Source of the DNA: Fluoribacter dumoffii NY 23
GTDB lineage: Bacteria > Pseudomonadota > Gammaproteobacteria > Legionellales > Legionellaceae
DNA length: 64,000 nucleotides
Assembly (NCBI RefSeq): GCF_000236165.1
Contig: NZ_CM001373.1
Coordinates: 3,316,325 to 3,380,324, forward strand
Direction of reading: 5' to 3'
Each line of letters begins with the position of its first letter. The stretch's first letter is position 1. Shown one piece after another: positions 34,935 through 43,833 of this stretch. The notes beneath the pieces were generated by a model, which saw nothing but the letters and a program-made list of their open reading frames with translations, searched no databases and had not been told where the DNA came from. A program made the translations under genes and the position numbers.

Positions 34935-36539
34935 ATGATATACGTCCTCTACCTGCTTCTCTCAATCAGCCTGCTGATTACACTATACCAGCTTAAGCCC
35001 CATATATTTAATCCATTAGCTTCTCTACTTTTCTTTACCCCAAGGCGCAATGCATTGGAGCATGAGGATCTGTTGACTCTTTTTGATAAATTCAATTATG
35101 AACACGGAGATGGCGTGTGTCATGGTTTTACATTGACCTGGGCCCTGGAAACAGCACATGGGCTAGACGAACAGTTTTATAGCCGTCTGAACCTGATTAA
35201 AAATAAAAAAGAGAGATTGCCTCATACTTTGACGGCAATAAGCGAAAAAATTAAATCAAGTCAGACTTTATCCACAAAAGAATATAAACTTAACGAGATC
35301 AAGCCGTTTCTGGAATCTATTTGTCTGGCTCAATCTCCAGATGACTATACTGAAATTTATGCCCAAATGGTTCAGCAGTCCAACATCGATCTTATCTATA
35401 AGATGATCCAGCTGAACCTCTGCAGAAAGCAAAATTCCGTTAAAAATCTGTTTAATAAAACAATAGGGCTGCTATCCCCCAGGCACGTCAACGAATTTTT
35501 GCATCAACTGAATAATCTTCTTGCTACTAAAAATAAGGTGGCAGTGGTCTGTAGCAGTGAAGAACACACTGTAGGCTTTAAAAAGCATAAAAGCAACACC
35601 TGGTTATTTATCGATATCAATCATCTATACGAACAAAGCAGGGAGTATCCTTATCAACTGTTAACCAGTGAGGAGTTAGTGCCAATCCTGTATCAATCCC
35701 TTTTCGAAAGCAGCAAGCAATTGCTTTTTCATTGCGCCTTCATCGCAAAAACAGGGCAGCGAAAATTAACTCAATACCTTCAAGAACTTGATAAATTATA
35801 TCCCGTCCATGCAAAAAACCTCCCTATCAGCAATTGTCGTGGTTATGGCCTTCTTGCTCTGGCAGTACAAAATGACGACAGGAATACAGTGCGGGAAATC
35901 TTGCGGCTTCACAAAAAAGCATCAGTAATCAGTCTCTTGGAATTAGAGCATGCACTCTTTTATGCAGCAGCATGCAATCGGGCCCATATTATGAAACAAC
36001 TTCTTAAGCTTCCCCAAATCAGCCCCAACATGTCTTGTGACAAGAAGGGGAACACCCCGCTTGCAATTGCTTGTAAATACGGGAATGAAGCTACGGTGCA
36101 CATATTGCTTCGTGAGGGTGGTATCGAGGTGAATGCCAAAAACATTAAAGCAGAAACTCCGTTAATGTTAGCCTGTAAATCCTTTTATACCCAAAAGTGT
36201 CCTTCCCTGTTTGAAAGGCTTTTAGCAGCCGGGGCGAACACCAACCTCTCTAACATCGATGAAAAAACAGCGTATGAGATTGCGTTGGCTCATAATAATC
36301 AAACAGCCCTGAACGTGCTCCAATTGTATCAGCCTCCAAAACTGCAAAATCTAGCCGCGGCAGCAGATCGCTGTCATCCTGAAATAAAATCGACATCTGC
36401 TTCTACCCCCTCTTTCTTAAGTTACTCATTTTTAAAAAGGGGGAAGCAATCGATAATAAGACTCGCGCAAGAAGATGATTGCAAACAAGCCGAAAGCCAA
36501 AAATTAGCTGAAGCGCAAACAGAATTACGTTATTTTTAA
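34935..36539 (+). CDS. ankyrin-repeat protein with a C58-like cysteine-peptidase domain, candidate effector
   Basis: A 534-residue protein. Residues 1-~20 are hydrophobic (MIYVLYLLLSISLLITLY), a signal anchor or membrane segment. Residues ~50-240 carry a Cys/His/Asp set in the order of YopT/C58-type peptidases: Cys62 in GDGVCHGFTLTWALE, His211 in SEEHTVGFKK and Asp227 in WLFIDIN. Residues ~297-450 contain about five ankyrin repeats (GNTPLAIACKYGNEATVHILL, AETPLMLACKS, LLAAGANTNLSN). L. pneumophila AnkH also combines ankyrin repeats with a cysteine-protease-like domain. The ATG chosen has no close ribosome binding site. Effector status is inferred. Confidence 0.78.
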   Translation: MIYVLYLLLSISLLITLYQLKPHIFNPLASLLFFTPRRNALEHEDLLTLFDKFNYEHGDGVCHGFTLTWALETAHGLDEQFYSRLNLIKNKKERLPHTLTAISEKIKSSQTLSTKEYKLNEIKPFLESICLAQSPDDYTEIYAQMVQQSNIDLIYKMIQLNLCRKQNSVKNLFNKTIGLLSPRHVNEFLHQLNNLLATKNKVAVVCSSEEHTVGFKKHKSNTWLFIDINHLYEQSREYPYQLLTSEELVPILYQSLFESSKQLLFHCAFIAKTGQRKLTQYLQELDKLYPVHAKNLPISNCRGYGLLALAVQNDDRNTVREILRLHKKASVISLLELEHALFYAAACNRAHIMKQLLKLPQISPNMSCDKKGNTPLAIACKYGNEATVHILLREGGIEVNAKNIKAETPLMLACKSFYTQKCPSLFERLLAAGANTNLSNIDEKTAYEIALAHNNQTALNVLQLYQPPKLQNLAAAADRCHPEIKSTSASTPSFLSYSFLKRGKQSIIRLAQEDDCKQAESQKLAEAQTELRYF

Positions 36540-36603
36540 AAGCTCTTTAGTGGAGTAACCGCAAGCTTAGGTTCAGAGTTTGCCGGGAGAGGCTATTGCC
36601 TTG

Positions 36604-37053
36604 CTAATTTCGCAGATTTTTAAGTTTACACTGGGAGCACAATCCTTTGATTTCAATAGTGCAATTTATAATTGAAAACTGGATGGAATTTGCAAACTCT
36701 GTAACCGAGGCAAAGTCAACAATGCATTCCAGCTCCTTGACAAAGTCACATTGATTGCATATGAGAAATTGCGCTTGTCCTACATGATGTCCATGTAAAC
36801 AAGCAACATAGGATTTAAGACTGTCAATGCAGTGGATAAAGCCTTCTTGATGCCAAAATTGAATTGCCCGATAGACAGTGGGGGGTTTGGGATTTTCCAT
36901 TTGTTGGGATAATCTTTGCAGGATATCATAGGCACCCAGAGGCTTTCTTTCGTTCATTAAAATTTTGAGAACACGCTCCCTGGGCTCTGTAAATCGATAG
37001 CCATGTTTTATACAATGCTTATAAGCCTTGTCCAACAAATTGTATTTCATCAA
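36604..37053 (-). CDS. zur: Fur-family zinc uptake regulator
   Basis: A 149-residue DNA-binding repressor of the Fur family. The N-terminal winged helix is clear (GYRFTEPRERVLKILMNERKPLGAYDIL, then PPTVYRAIQFWHQEGFIH). The structural zinc site is two CxxC pairs, CNQC and CSQC, with the HGHH segment before the first. GAYDIL and TVYRAI segments and the short linker are closer to Zur than to Fur. It is divergent from a P-type ATPase gene, and a palindrome resembling the gamma-proteobacterial Zur box lies between them, which supports the zinc assignment. Confidence 0.82.
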   Translation of the reverse strand: MMKYNLLDKAYKHCIKHGYRFTEPRERVLKILMNERKPLGAYDILQRLSQQMENPKPPTVYRAIQFWHQEGFIHCIDSLKSYVACLHGHHVGQAQFLICNQCDFVKELECIVDFASVTEFANSIQFSIINCTIEIKGLCSQCKLKNLRN

Positions 37054-37175
37054 ATATAATATTTTAACGGTTCAAGTATATTATTGTACCACAGTCATTA
37101 TTTTACAGAAAAAAATCAATTAACAGTACCGTAATTCTTTAATTTTCTTATGGTTTAAAAATAACTAAATGTGAC

Positions 37176-37203
37176 TTGTTCTTTAGCAATAAAATGTTAC
37201 AAT
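37176..37203 (+). promoter_or_regulatory. predicted promoter of the P-type ATPase gene
   Basis: TTGTTC (37176-37181) and TACAAT (37198-37203) with a 16-bp spacer resemble a sigma-70 promoter. The -10 lies inside the Zur-like palindrome, so bound Zur would block it. The implied leader is about 245 nt. Confidence 0.5.
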
Positions 37204-37209
37204 GTAACA
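37195..37209. promoter_or_regulatory. Zur-box-like operator
   Basis: TGTTAC, AAT, GTAACA: a perfect 15-bp palindrome. With its flanks (AAAA before, CTTTC after) it follows the known gamma-proteobacterial Zur consensus GAAATGTTATANTATAACATTTC closely. It sits between zur and the ATPase gene and overlaps the predicted -10 of the latter. Confidence 0.65.
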
Positions 37210-37330
37210 CTTTCGCGGTATTAGTATGTACTGTAGCAAATTACTAGTTACCCTCCTGATCGATTTATTGAGTAGGAGTAACCTCCAAAACTAAGTTGAC
37301 AGGTTTTAAAGTTACTGTAATGGTCATGAC

Positions 37331-37471
37331 ATGTCTGAAATTAATATTGATGTACTGCTGGTTCAATCAGGAAACCTCCTTTCCCCGAGAGGGCTTTTAC
37401 TACAAGAACAAAATCCACTCTCGTTAATATTTTTATGCCTTATATATGGAGGAAATGATGTATCTTTATAA
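37331..37471 (+). CDS. possible leader peptide (46 codons)
   Basis: An open frame in the long leader of the ATPase gene, starting MSEINIDVLLVQSGN and ending GGNDVSL, whose last codons overlap the ATPase start in another frame. No ribosome binding site is visible, so it may be chance. If translated, it could couple to ATPase translation. Confidence 0.2.
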   Translation: MSEINIDVLLVQSGNLLSPRGLLLQEQNPLSLIFLCLIYGGNDVSL

Positions 37472-40103
37472 TTATAGATTCTGCCTCGTAGACGATACCC
37501 AACTTATTTCCGAAGAAACTGCAACCCAAATCTTACAAACTTTACAAAAAATCAAGGGGTTGGAGTTAGTACGGGTAGCAATTGATTTCAACACCCCAAA
37601 GAAAAGCATCAGCTTGTTATCCCGATCCCCCAAAGCTCCCTTTATCAAAGAAACAGTGACCCAGTCCTTTCAAGGCAGGGGTATTCAACTATCTGATAAA
37701 ATGGAGACAGAAACCCTCAAGTATGAAGAGGAAATGGGGGATGAGTTTCATCCGGCTCATTCCAGTCATCCCCACTCACACCCTAACAAAAATAAAAAAA
37801 ATACACACCATTCCCATAGTCATTCAAAAAACCATTCTCACGAGCATTCTGAAAAAAAACCTCAGGACCATTTTAAAAAAGACACCCATACTCATGATCA
37901 AAAAAAAGCTGTTACGCATGACCACCACCATCATGGCCATGCCCATGATCATTCTCACAGTCATGAAAATCATTGGCTTAAAGCTGCTTTGGGGTTAATT
38001 TGGGGAATCGGTTTAATTGCTCTTTCTCTTACAACTTTTAATATCCCTCTAATTGTTTATTTTGCCATAACAGGGCTTACCACTTTAATGACCTTATATT
38101 TGGGATTTAATGTATATAAATCCGCATGGAATGCTTTGCGTGAAAAAAATTGGGACACAACGACCCTATATACAATCAGCACCTTAACGATTGTCGCGGT
38201 CTCGATTGCAAGCTTGTTTATCCCGGGCCTCCCTATGATGTTTGAAGCGGCGCCTTTAGTCTTGGGCTTTTGGCATTTAGGCGAAGGGGTTGAACATACT
38301 TTAATTAATGAAATTGAAAAAAAACTAGATGTTCGAGATTGTTTGCCTCAATTAGTACAGTTAATAGGTAATCCCAATAAAAAAATTTCACCCAAGAACC
38401 TGATTCCTAATGATAAAATAATTCTTAATAAAGGGGAGGTAATCCCTGTTGATGGTGTATTAACGACAAAAGCCTTACTTTATACTACTCGAATTGATGG
38501 TTCGCCTCATCTTAAAGTATTTAATCCTGGGGATGAGGTAAAAGCGGGAATGCGTTTAGCGGATCATATCCCCACTTTGGAAATGCGTGTCACAAAAACC
38601 TATCAAAATTCCTATCTTTCATTAATTGCGAAAAATATTGAGAAAGCAAATAATGAGAAAGCCCCTGTAGAAGTATTTGCCAACAGGATATTAAAATATT
38701 TTATTCCTGGTTTGCTGGTGGTGGCTCTTGGGTCAGGAATTATCATTGGTTCGCTGTTTAGTCCGGCACTTGCCATTCAATGTGTCATCTCGGTTCTGGT
38801 GAGCGCCTGTCCTTGCGCGTTGAGTTTGATTACGCCGATGGCAGTAAAAATTGGTATGAAAAAAGCGTCTGAAAACGGGATTCAGTTCAAAGATGGTAAA
38901 ACATTACAAGCAGCCGCTGATATAGATACCGTTGTTTTTGATTTAAATGGCACCCTTACCCAGGGAAATATTGTGGTGCAATCACTACTGATTTCTGATA
39001 AAAAATTTTTGAACCATATCGCTTTATTGGAAAGCCATTCCGATCATCCGACAGCAAAAAAGATTCTTTCTTTTATACGAAATCAAGATTACGTTGCAAA
39101 CAACACATTAAAAATAACCTGCGTTGACAAAAGCCATCATTCTGGCATCAAAGGCATAATTGATAATGAAACCTTCATGATAGGCAATAAGGATATGCTC
39201 CTGGCGAATGGAATTACCCAGATTAACGAACCCTATGATAATCCGGAAAACGGTTCTGTTTATATTGTGCATGGGAAAACAGTGATAGGCCAAGTTGATT
39301 TAATTGACCCACTACGTGAAGATGCCATTGCTACCGTAAAACAATTACAGGAGCAAGGTATAGCAGTTCATATTTGTACCGGGGCCGATCTGGCAACCGC
39401 AAAAAAAAGTGCAGACTTATTAGGTATTTCGCCAAAAAATATATGTGCCAATACCGTAGGTGCAGTTAGTAAGACAGGAGAGGTCTCCAAGGAAAGTTAT
39501 ATCGCGCTTTTAAAACGAAAGGGTTGTAATGTGGCAATGGTAGGTGATGCCATCAATGATATCCCAGCCATTGCCAAAGCTAAAGTGGGAATTGCTGTCA
39601 CCTCCGGAATTGGGGATTCCATTACCAAACAGCATGCAGGCATAGTACTTCAGCAAGGAAGGTTATTCCCTGTCGCTACCGCATTCGATGTAGCAGCAAA
39701 AACAAAACAAAACATCACTCAAAATTTATTTGTGAGTTTGACCTATAACTCAACCATAACTCTGGTGGCAGCAGGTTTGTTTGTGGCAATAGGTTTTGCA
39801 CTTAACCCGGCACTTGGCGTTGCCTTGATGGTTCTTGAATCCGCTATTGTCTTAAGCAATTTATACCGCTTTAAACATCAGGAAGTGTTGCTAGCGAAAA
39901 TGGAAAATACCACCGCGCCCACAGACTCCACTAATCTTGTTTTGAATTCTTTAACTCATTCATCCCAACCTTCAGTACAATTGACCAAAACCGAGCAGCC
40001 GGTAGCGTATTTTGGAAAACTATTTGCAGCCATCCAACCTGAAAAAGAGATTCCCTCTTATCATCCTGGATTACAAGAAGAAAATTTATATCAGTATAAT
40101 TGA
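37458..40103 (+). CDS. His-rich heavy-metal P1B-type ATPase with degenerate catalytic motifs
   Basis: An 881-residue inner-membrane P-type ATPase of the zinc/cadmium/cobalt kind. Residues 1-80 resemble a metal-binding (HMA) fold without CxxC; residues ~90-175 are dominated by His (runs such as HHHHGHAHDHSHSH). The CPC metal motif is present in SACPCALSLITPM, as are the HP motif (SDHPTAKK) and a hinge GDAINDIPA. The phosphorylation site reads DLNGTLT (Asp ~495) instead of DKTGTLT, and the A-domain TGES is replaced around RIDGSPHLK, losing the Glu. GGAGG lies five bases before ATG 37458; ATGs at 37446 and 37455 are alternatives. Pump activity is therefore uncertain. Confidence 0.85.
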   Translation: MYLYNYRFCLVDDTQLISEETATQILQTLQKIKGLELVRVAIDFNTPKKSISLLSRSPKAPFIKETVTQSFQGRGIQLSDKMETETLKYEEEMGDEFHPAHSSHPHSHPNKNKKNTHHSHSHSKNHSHEHSEKKPQDHFKKDTHTHDQKKAVTHDHHHHGHAHDHSHSHENHWLKAALGLIWGIGLIALSLTTFNIPLIVYFAITGLTTLMTLYLGFNVYKSAWNALREKNWDTTTLYTISTLTIVAVSIASLFIPGLPMMFEAAPLVLGFWHLGEGVEHTLINEIEKKLDVRDCLPQLVQLIGNPNKKISPKNLIPNDKIILNKGEVIPVDGVLTTKALLYTTRIDGSPHLKVFNPGDEVKAGMRLADHIPTLEMRVTKTYQNSYLSLIAKNIEKANNEKAPVEVFANRILKYFIPGLLVVALGSGIIIGSLFSPALAIQCVISVLVSACPCALSLITPMAVKIGMKKASENGIQFKDGKTLQAAADIDTVVFDLNGTLTQGNIVVQSLLISDKKFLNHIALLESHSDHPTAKKILSFIRNQDYVANNTLKITCVDKSHHSGIKGIIDNETFMIGNKDMLLANGITQINEPYDNPENGSVYIVHGKTVIGQVDLIDPLREDAIATVKQLQEQGIAVHICTGADLATAKKSADLLGISPKNICANTVGAVSKTGEVSKESYIALLKRKGCNVAMVGDAINDIPAIAKAKVGIAVTSGIGDSITKQHAGIVLQQGRLFPVATAFDVAAKTKQNITQNLFVSLTYNSTITLVAAGLFVAIGFALNPALGVALMVLESAIVLSNLYRFKHQEVLLAKMENTTAPTDSTNLVLNSLTHSSQPSVQLTKTEQPVAYFGKLFAAIQPEKEIPSYHPGLQEENLYQYN

Positions 40104-40106
40104 TGA

Positions 40107-40133
40107 AATGTCCCCGACACCAACGGGGACATT
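40107..40133 (+). terminator. hairpin after the P-type ATPase gene
   Basis: AATGTCCCCG and CGGGGACATT form a perfect 10-bp stem with a 7-base loop, three bases after the stop. No T-tract follows (GTATAGTTC), so it may need Rho or act in 3'-end protection. Confidence 0.5.
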
Positions 40134-40256
40134 GTATAGTTCGGGACCTAGGGGAAAGTAACCCACCCCCAACTCATCCCGCCGCTATTTTGAATAGACA
40201 GTTCCCTATCGAAATACATGGGTATGCCACCGGGCGCAGGGCTGTGATAATTTGGC

Positions 40257-41258
40257 TCATGCCAGAATCAATTCACCGGTATTTTGCATGCATTCCTTAG
40301 GCCAAACACCGCACTGAACCTCGCCGATATGCTTTTTTTGCAACATCAGCATTACCAAACGGGATTGCCCTATTCCACCACCAATTGTTTGGGGTAAACA
40401 GCCAGAAACCAGTCTCTGATGCCAATCCAATTGCAGTCGTTCCTGGCAACCTGTTAACGCCAGTTGATATTTCAAAATGGATTCATTGACCCGAATCCCC
40501 ATAGAGGAAATTTCAAAAACATCTTCGATAAATGGGTTCCAAACCAAGATATCACCATTTAACCCTGTGAACCCTACTTCATTCACCGAGCTCCAATCAT
40601 CATAATCCGGAGCACGTAAATCATGCGGTTTACCGTTTGATAGAGAACCACCAATCCCAATTAAAAAAACGGCTCCATATTTTTTAGTGATCGCTCGCTC
40701 TCTTTCTTTTGGGGATAGATTAGGATATAAAGCGAGCAGCTCTTCAGTATAAATAAAATGGATATAGGGCGGTAAAAACGGACTTAAACCATAAAGTTCG
40801 TTGACCCTTTTTTCCGTTTTCTTGATGGCCTCGTAGAGATCAATAACTGTTGTTTTTAAGACACCCAAAGAACGATCTTGATGCTCGATAACACGCTCCC
40901 AATCCCACTGATCCACAAGAACTGAATGGGTCGCACTTAAAACCTCCTCATCAGGTCTTAAGGCTACCATATGCGTATAAATGCCTTCTCCAGTTTGAAA
41001 ACCAAGTTCTCCCAGTAACTTTCTTTTCCATTTAGCCAAGGAATGGACGATTTCAAAAGTTTTTCCCGGGATGGCTTTAATTTTAACTGAGACAGCTTGT
41101 TCTGTTCCGGATAAATTGTCTTGTACGCCGTCGCCTACGCACGTTAGTAAGGGCGCTTGCACTTCAACTAGGCCTAACCTGTGTTCGAGTTCGCGGGAAA
41201 AAAAAGATTTTACAAAACTGATTTGCTTCTGTGTTTCAATAAACGTCTGTCTCATCAT
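40257..41258 (-). CDS. asnA: aspartate--ammonia ligase
   Basis: Cytosolic ammonia-dependent asparagine synthetase, forming Asn from Asp, NH3 and ATP via aspartyl-AMP. At 333 residues it matches the AsnA family, which shares the class II aminoacyl-tRNA-synthetase fold. Typical segments are [55 protein letters not shown] and [14 protein letters not shown] at the C-terminal motif 3. AAGGG precedes the paired ATG codons. It is divergent from an asnC-like regulator, the same arrangement as in E. coli. Confidence 0.95.
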   Translation of the reverse strand: MMRQTFIETQKQISFVKSFFSRELEHRLGLVEVQAPLLTCVGDGVQDNLSGTEQAVSVKIKAIPGKTFEIVHSLAKWKRKLLGELGFQTGEGIYTHMVALRPDEEVLSATHSVLVDQWDWERVIEHQDRSLGVLKTTVIDLYEAIKKTEKRVNELYGLSPFLPPYIHFIYTEELLALYPNLSPKERERAITKKYGAVFLIGIGGSLSNGKPHDLRAPDYDDWSSVNEVGFTGLNGDILVWNPFIEDVFEISSMGIRVNESILKYQLALTGCQERLQLDWHQRLVSGCLPQTIGGGIGQSRLVMLMLQKKHIGEVQCGVWPKECMQNTGELILA

Positions 41259-41396
41259 ACAACCCTTTTAAAGTAAATTTTTAATATTATATTAAAATTC
41301 TGTTGTTTTTTTATTGTGTAACTAAAATAAATATAGATATAAAAGATAATATTTAATAAAATATCAATTTATTTAAATTTTATTAAAAAAACACCC

Positions 41397-41867
41397 ATGA
41401 AAGACCTCGAAAATTATCAAATCGATGATTTGGACAAGAAAATTCTTAATGGACTAATAAAAAATGCTCGTACTGCTTATGCAGAATTAGCTAAAGCTTA
41501 TGATGTAAGCCCTGCAACAATTCATGTACGGGTCGAGAAAATGAGGCAAGCCGGGATTATTGAAGGGGTGCATGTACATGTAAACCCTCGGCGCCTGGGG
41601 TATGATGTTTGTTGTTTTATCGGGATTACTCTGAATCATGCGAAAGATTATCAATCTGTTCTTAAAAAACTGGAAGCTTTAGAAGAAGTCCTTGAGGCGT
41701 ATTATACCATAGGCCACCATTTTAATATTTTTATTAAAGTAATGTGCCAATCCATCGATGCCTTACAACAATTATTGGTGAATAAAATCCAACTGATTGA
41801 GGAGGTACAGTCAACAGAAACCCTGATTTCTTTGCAAAATCCCATCATGCGTTCGGTCACTCCCTAA
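41397..41867 (+). CDS. asnC: Lrp/AsnC family transcriptional regulator
   Basis: A 156-residue regulator with an N-terminal helix-turn-helix (LDKKILNGLIKNARTAYAELAKAYDVSPATIHVRVEKM) and a C-terminal RAM effector domain (YDVCCFIGITLNHAKDY, YTIGHHFNIFIKVM). Family members bind an amino acid and form octamers. Its divergent neighbour is asnA, whose E. coli homologue is regulated by AsnC in response to asparagine. The 138 bp between the starts are very AT-rich and must hold both promoters. A strong terminator follows. Confidence 0.9.
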   Translation: MKDLENYQIDDLDKKILNGLIKNARTAYAELAKAYDVSPATIHVRVEKMRQAGIIEGVHVHVNPRRLGYDVCCFIGITLNHAKDYQSVLKKLEALEEVLEAYYTIGHHFNIFIKVMCQSIDALQQLLVNKIQLIEEVQSTETLISLQNPIMRSVTP

Positions 41868-41880
41868 CTCTGAGGCTACT

Positions 41881-41911
41881 GTCCAGGTTACTTCCTGTAA
41901 TCTGGACTTTT
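41881..41911 (+). terminator. intrinsic terminator of asnC
   Basis: GTCCAGGTTAC and GTAATCTGGAC form an 11-bp stem with one G-T wobble, a 5-base loop (TTCCT), and TTTT directly after. It lies 13 bp past the asnC stop. Confidence 0.8.
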
Positions 41912-41915
41912 AAAC

Positions 41916-43604
41916 TCATTTGAATCCGGGAGAATACGTAGGCGTCGGATCTTTTTCATCAACGTTCGGATGCAGGGTATCTGCGGCCTTAGGCTCGAAT
42001 TCTAAAAATTTTGTGTAATATCCCTGGAGAGATTTCCTTTCTTCCTGGGAAAACTCAAGTACCCGAAATATTTTCTTGCAATAATCCTGCAGTAAAGCAA
42101 GATATTTGGGATCTTTCGAATTGGTATTTAAGGCAATAATTCGTTTTATTTCTTCTTTATAACCGCATGCCTGCTCCAAAGAAACCATGCTTAATCTCAT
42201 TTGCTCCACCTCTTTTTTAAACGCTTCAAGAGATAATTGTGCATCCAATTTCCATATAACGTGGCAAGGCTCTTTCTTTTTGTGAAGATAAAACCATTCC
42301 TTGAGTACTTCCTGATCCATTTTTAATAAAATTTCATACGTTTGCAGATTCATTCGTGCTTCTAATTTAAGTTCGGAAAGAATGCTTAGGTGCAAATAAT
42401 TCAGTTTACCCAACTGTTCTGTTATTAATGGAATTTGTTGGCTTAAAAGAACGGGTATGGAACTTTCTTTTAAAATTTCCTGTAAAATCTGCATGGCATC
42501 ATTACTTAAATTAAAGAGATACATTTTTTTAATTACTTCATAAATAGAAGCATTAGCAAGTTTTTCAGGCTGCAGAGACTTGAGTAAATGCAATTGATAG
42601 CCATTCATATCCTTTATCAAGGCAAAGCTGGGAATGTTGCAATACACCAGAGTTTCTACATGTAATTGAGTTGCATTTCGCAGCTCTTGATAACTAACCC
42701 CTCTTTTTAATGCCAAATAATGCTCACGCTTGAACCAAGTCCCTTTTACTTGTTCTGTGGATAAGCCAAAAAACAACTGAGCGAGCAATTGCGGAAGGGT
42801 TAGGCTGGGATCCAGATACAGGTTAGGGTATTTTGCAACTAAAATATCTATTGCTTTTACAAATACAGTTGCCTGGCATTTGAAAAACACTGCGGCAGGC
42901 GAGCTACCCACATTAAAAAAAATCCCCCTGCTTATAAAATATTTTTTATAAAACTCGAGGGGGTCATCCTCGGCGCTCACCGGAGGATCTACATCGATTT
43001 GAATATCCGCACAGCGCTCAAGGCAAATATCCATCACCCGATCCATAAGAGTACTTCCATACCCTTTACGTTGATGTTCCCTCAATACATCCAATCTTGC
43101 TAAAGAGAGGTCGCCCGCTTCCGGATTATTAATGGTGACTTGTCCCAAAGTAGTGTTATCAACTACTAACCTTAGCCTTTCAAACAGCGTTCCACTTGTA
43201 AGAAAAGAAAATTGTTTCGCTTTAACCGATTTTTCCAATTTGATTTCTTCTATTTTTTTTATTATTTCCTCGTTTTTTAGCAAATCCCTGATGTTTACCA
43301 AAAAGTAATATCGACCGCTTATATTTTGGAAGGGAATTTTTAAAACTTCAGCAAACAGTCCATCGCGAAGATGATATTTTAGCTCCTGTTTCGGTTGGCT
43401 ATAAATTTCAAGCTGACGCGTTTCTTTTCTAAATTGGATTGCATGTAAGCACAACGTAAAATCTTTACCTTTATATTCTTTTTCTGCAGCAAGTCTTTTG
43501 ATAGCGGCGATTATAAGTTCGATGGGATACTCTGCAACTGTGGATACGGTTAAATCTCCCATATCCTTTTTTGGGGTATCTCGAAGAAACTTGTTTGAAA
43601 ACAT
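41916..43604 (-). CDS. GNAT acetyltransferase-domain protein, candidate effector
   Basis: A 562-residue cytosolic-type protein. Residues ~140-240 look like a GNAT fold: strand LGQVTINNP, then LARLDVLREHQRKGYGSTLMDRVM with the acetyl-CoA loop R179-K-G-Y-G, then EFYKKYFISRGIFF. The rest is not recognised. Residues ~300-500 are helical, with Leu-rich blocks (YLHLSILSELKLEARMNLQTYEILLKM), and the C-terminus is Pro- and charge-rich (DEKDPTPTYSPGFK). An eukaryotic-style size with a small enzyme domain and no signal peptide fits an effector, but this is inference. It converges with asnC. Confidence 0.7.
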   Translation of the reverse strand: MFSNKFLRDTPKKDMGDLTVSTVAEYPIELIIAAIKRLAAEKEYKGKDFTLCLHAIQFRKETRQLEIYSQPKQELKYHLRDGLFAEVLKIPFQNISGRYYFLVNIRDLLKNEEIIKKIEEIKLEKSVKAKQFSFLTSGTLFERLRLVVDNTTLGQVTINNPEAGDLSLARLDVLREHQRKGYGSTLMDRVMDICLERCADIQIDVDPPVSAEDDPLEFYKKYFISRGIFFNVGSSPAAVFFKCQATVFVKAIDILVAKYPNLYLDPSLTLPQLLAQLFFGLSTEQVKGTWFKREHYLALKRGVSYQELRNATQLHVETLVYCNIPSFALIKDMNGYQLHLLKSLQPEKLANASIYEVIKKMYLFNLSNDAMQILQEILKESSIPVLLSQQIPLITEQLGKLNYLHLSILSELKLEARMNLQTYEILLKMDQEVLKEWFYLHKKKEPCHVIWKLDAQLSLEAFKKEVEQMRLSMVSLEQACGYKEEIKRIIALNTNSKDPKYLALLQDYCKKIFRVLEFSQEERKSLQGYYTKFLEFEPKAADTLHPNVDEKDPTPTYSPGFK

Positions 43605-43833
43605 TAATACTCCTTAGGTTTTTTTCGGAAAATCAAAAAATAGAATCACTTCCCCAGAATAAGTGGCAATATTTTACACTAAATGACAAATTACTGAAAC
43701 ATGTGACTTGCAAATTTTCTGAGTTAACAATAAATGACTTCCCTTGACCTACGGGTATATCCCAGGATCAAGCGGTGAAGAACCCTGGTTGTGAGTAAGG
43801 GTATTTTTTGCTGCAAATTTTTTGGGCGAGTTC

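Larger units (their letters stand above)
37054..37457. other. zur / P-type ATPase intergenic region
   Basis: About 400 bp between divergent genes. It contains the plus-strand promoter and Zur-like operator described separately, and a 46-codon frame in the leader. Nothing else is recognised. Confidence 0.6.

Noticed and set aside
37760..37970. possible tandem repeat
   Set aside because: The CAT/CAC-rich stretch encodes the His-rich linker; units are irregular and do not form a DNA-level repeat array.
37723..37998. 91-codon frame rich in Ile, Thr and Lys
   Set aside because: It is the frame-shifted reading of the His-rich repeat of the P-type ATPase, so composition bias alone keeps it open.
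40100..40300. 66-codon frame after the P-type ATPase
   Set aside because: Spans the hairpin and the convergent asnA end; no protein-like features.
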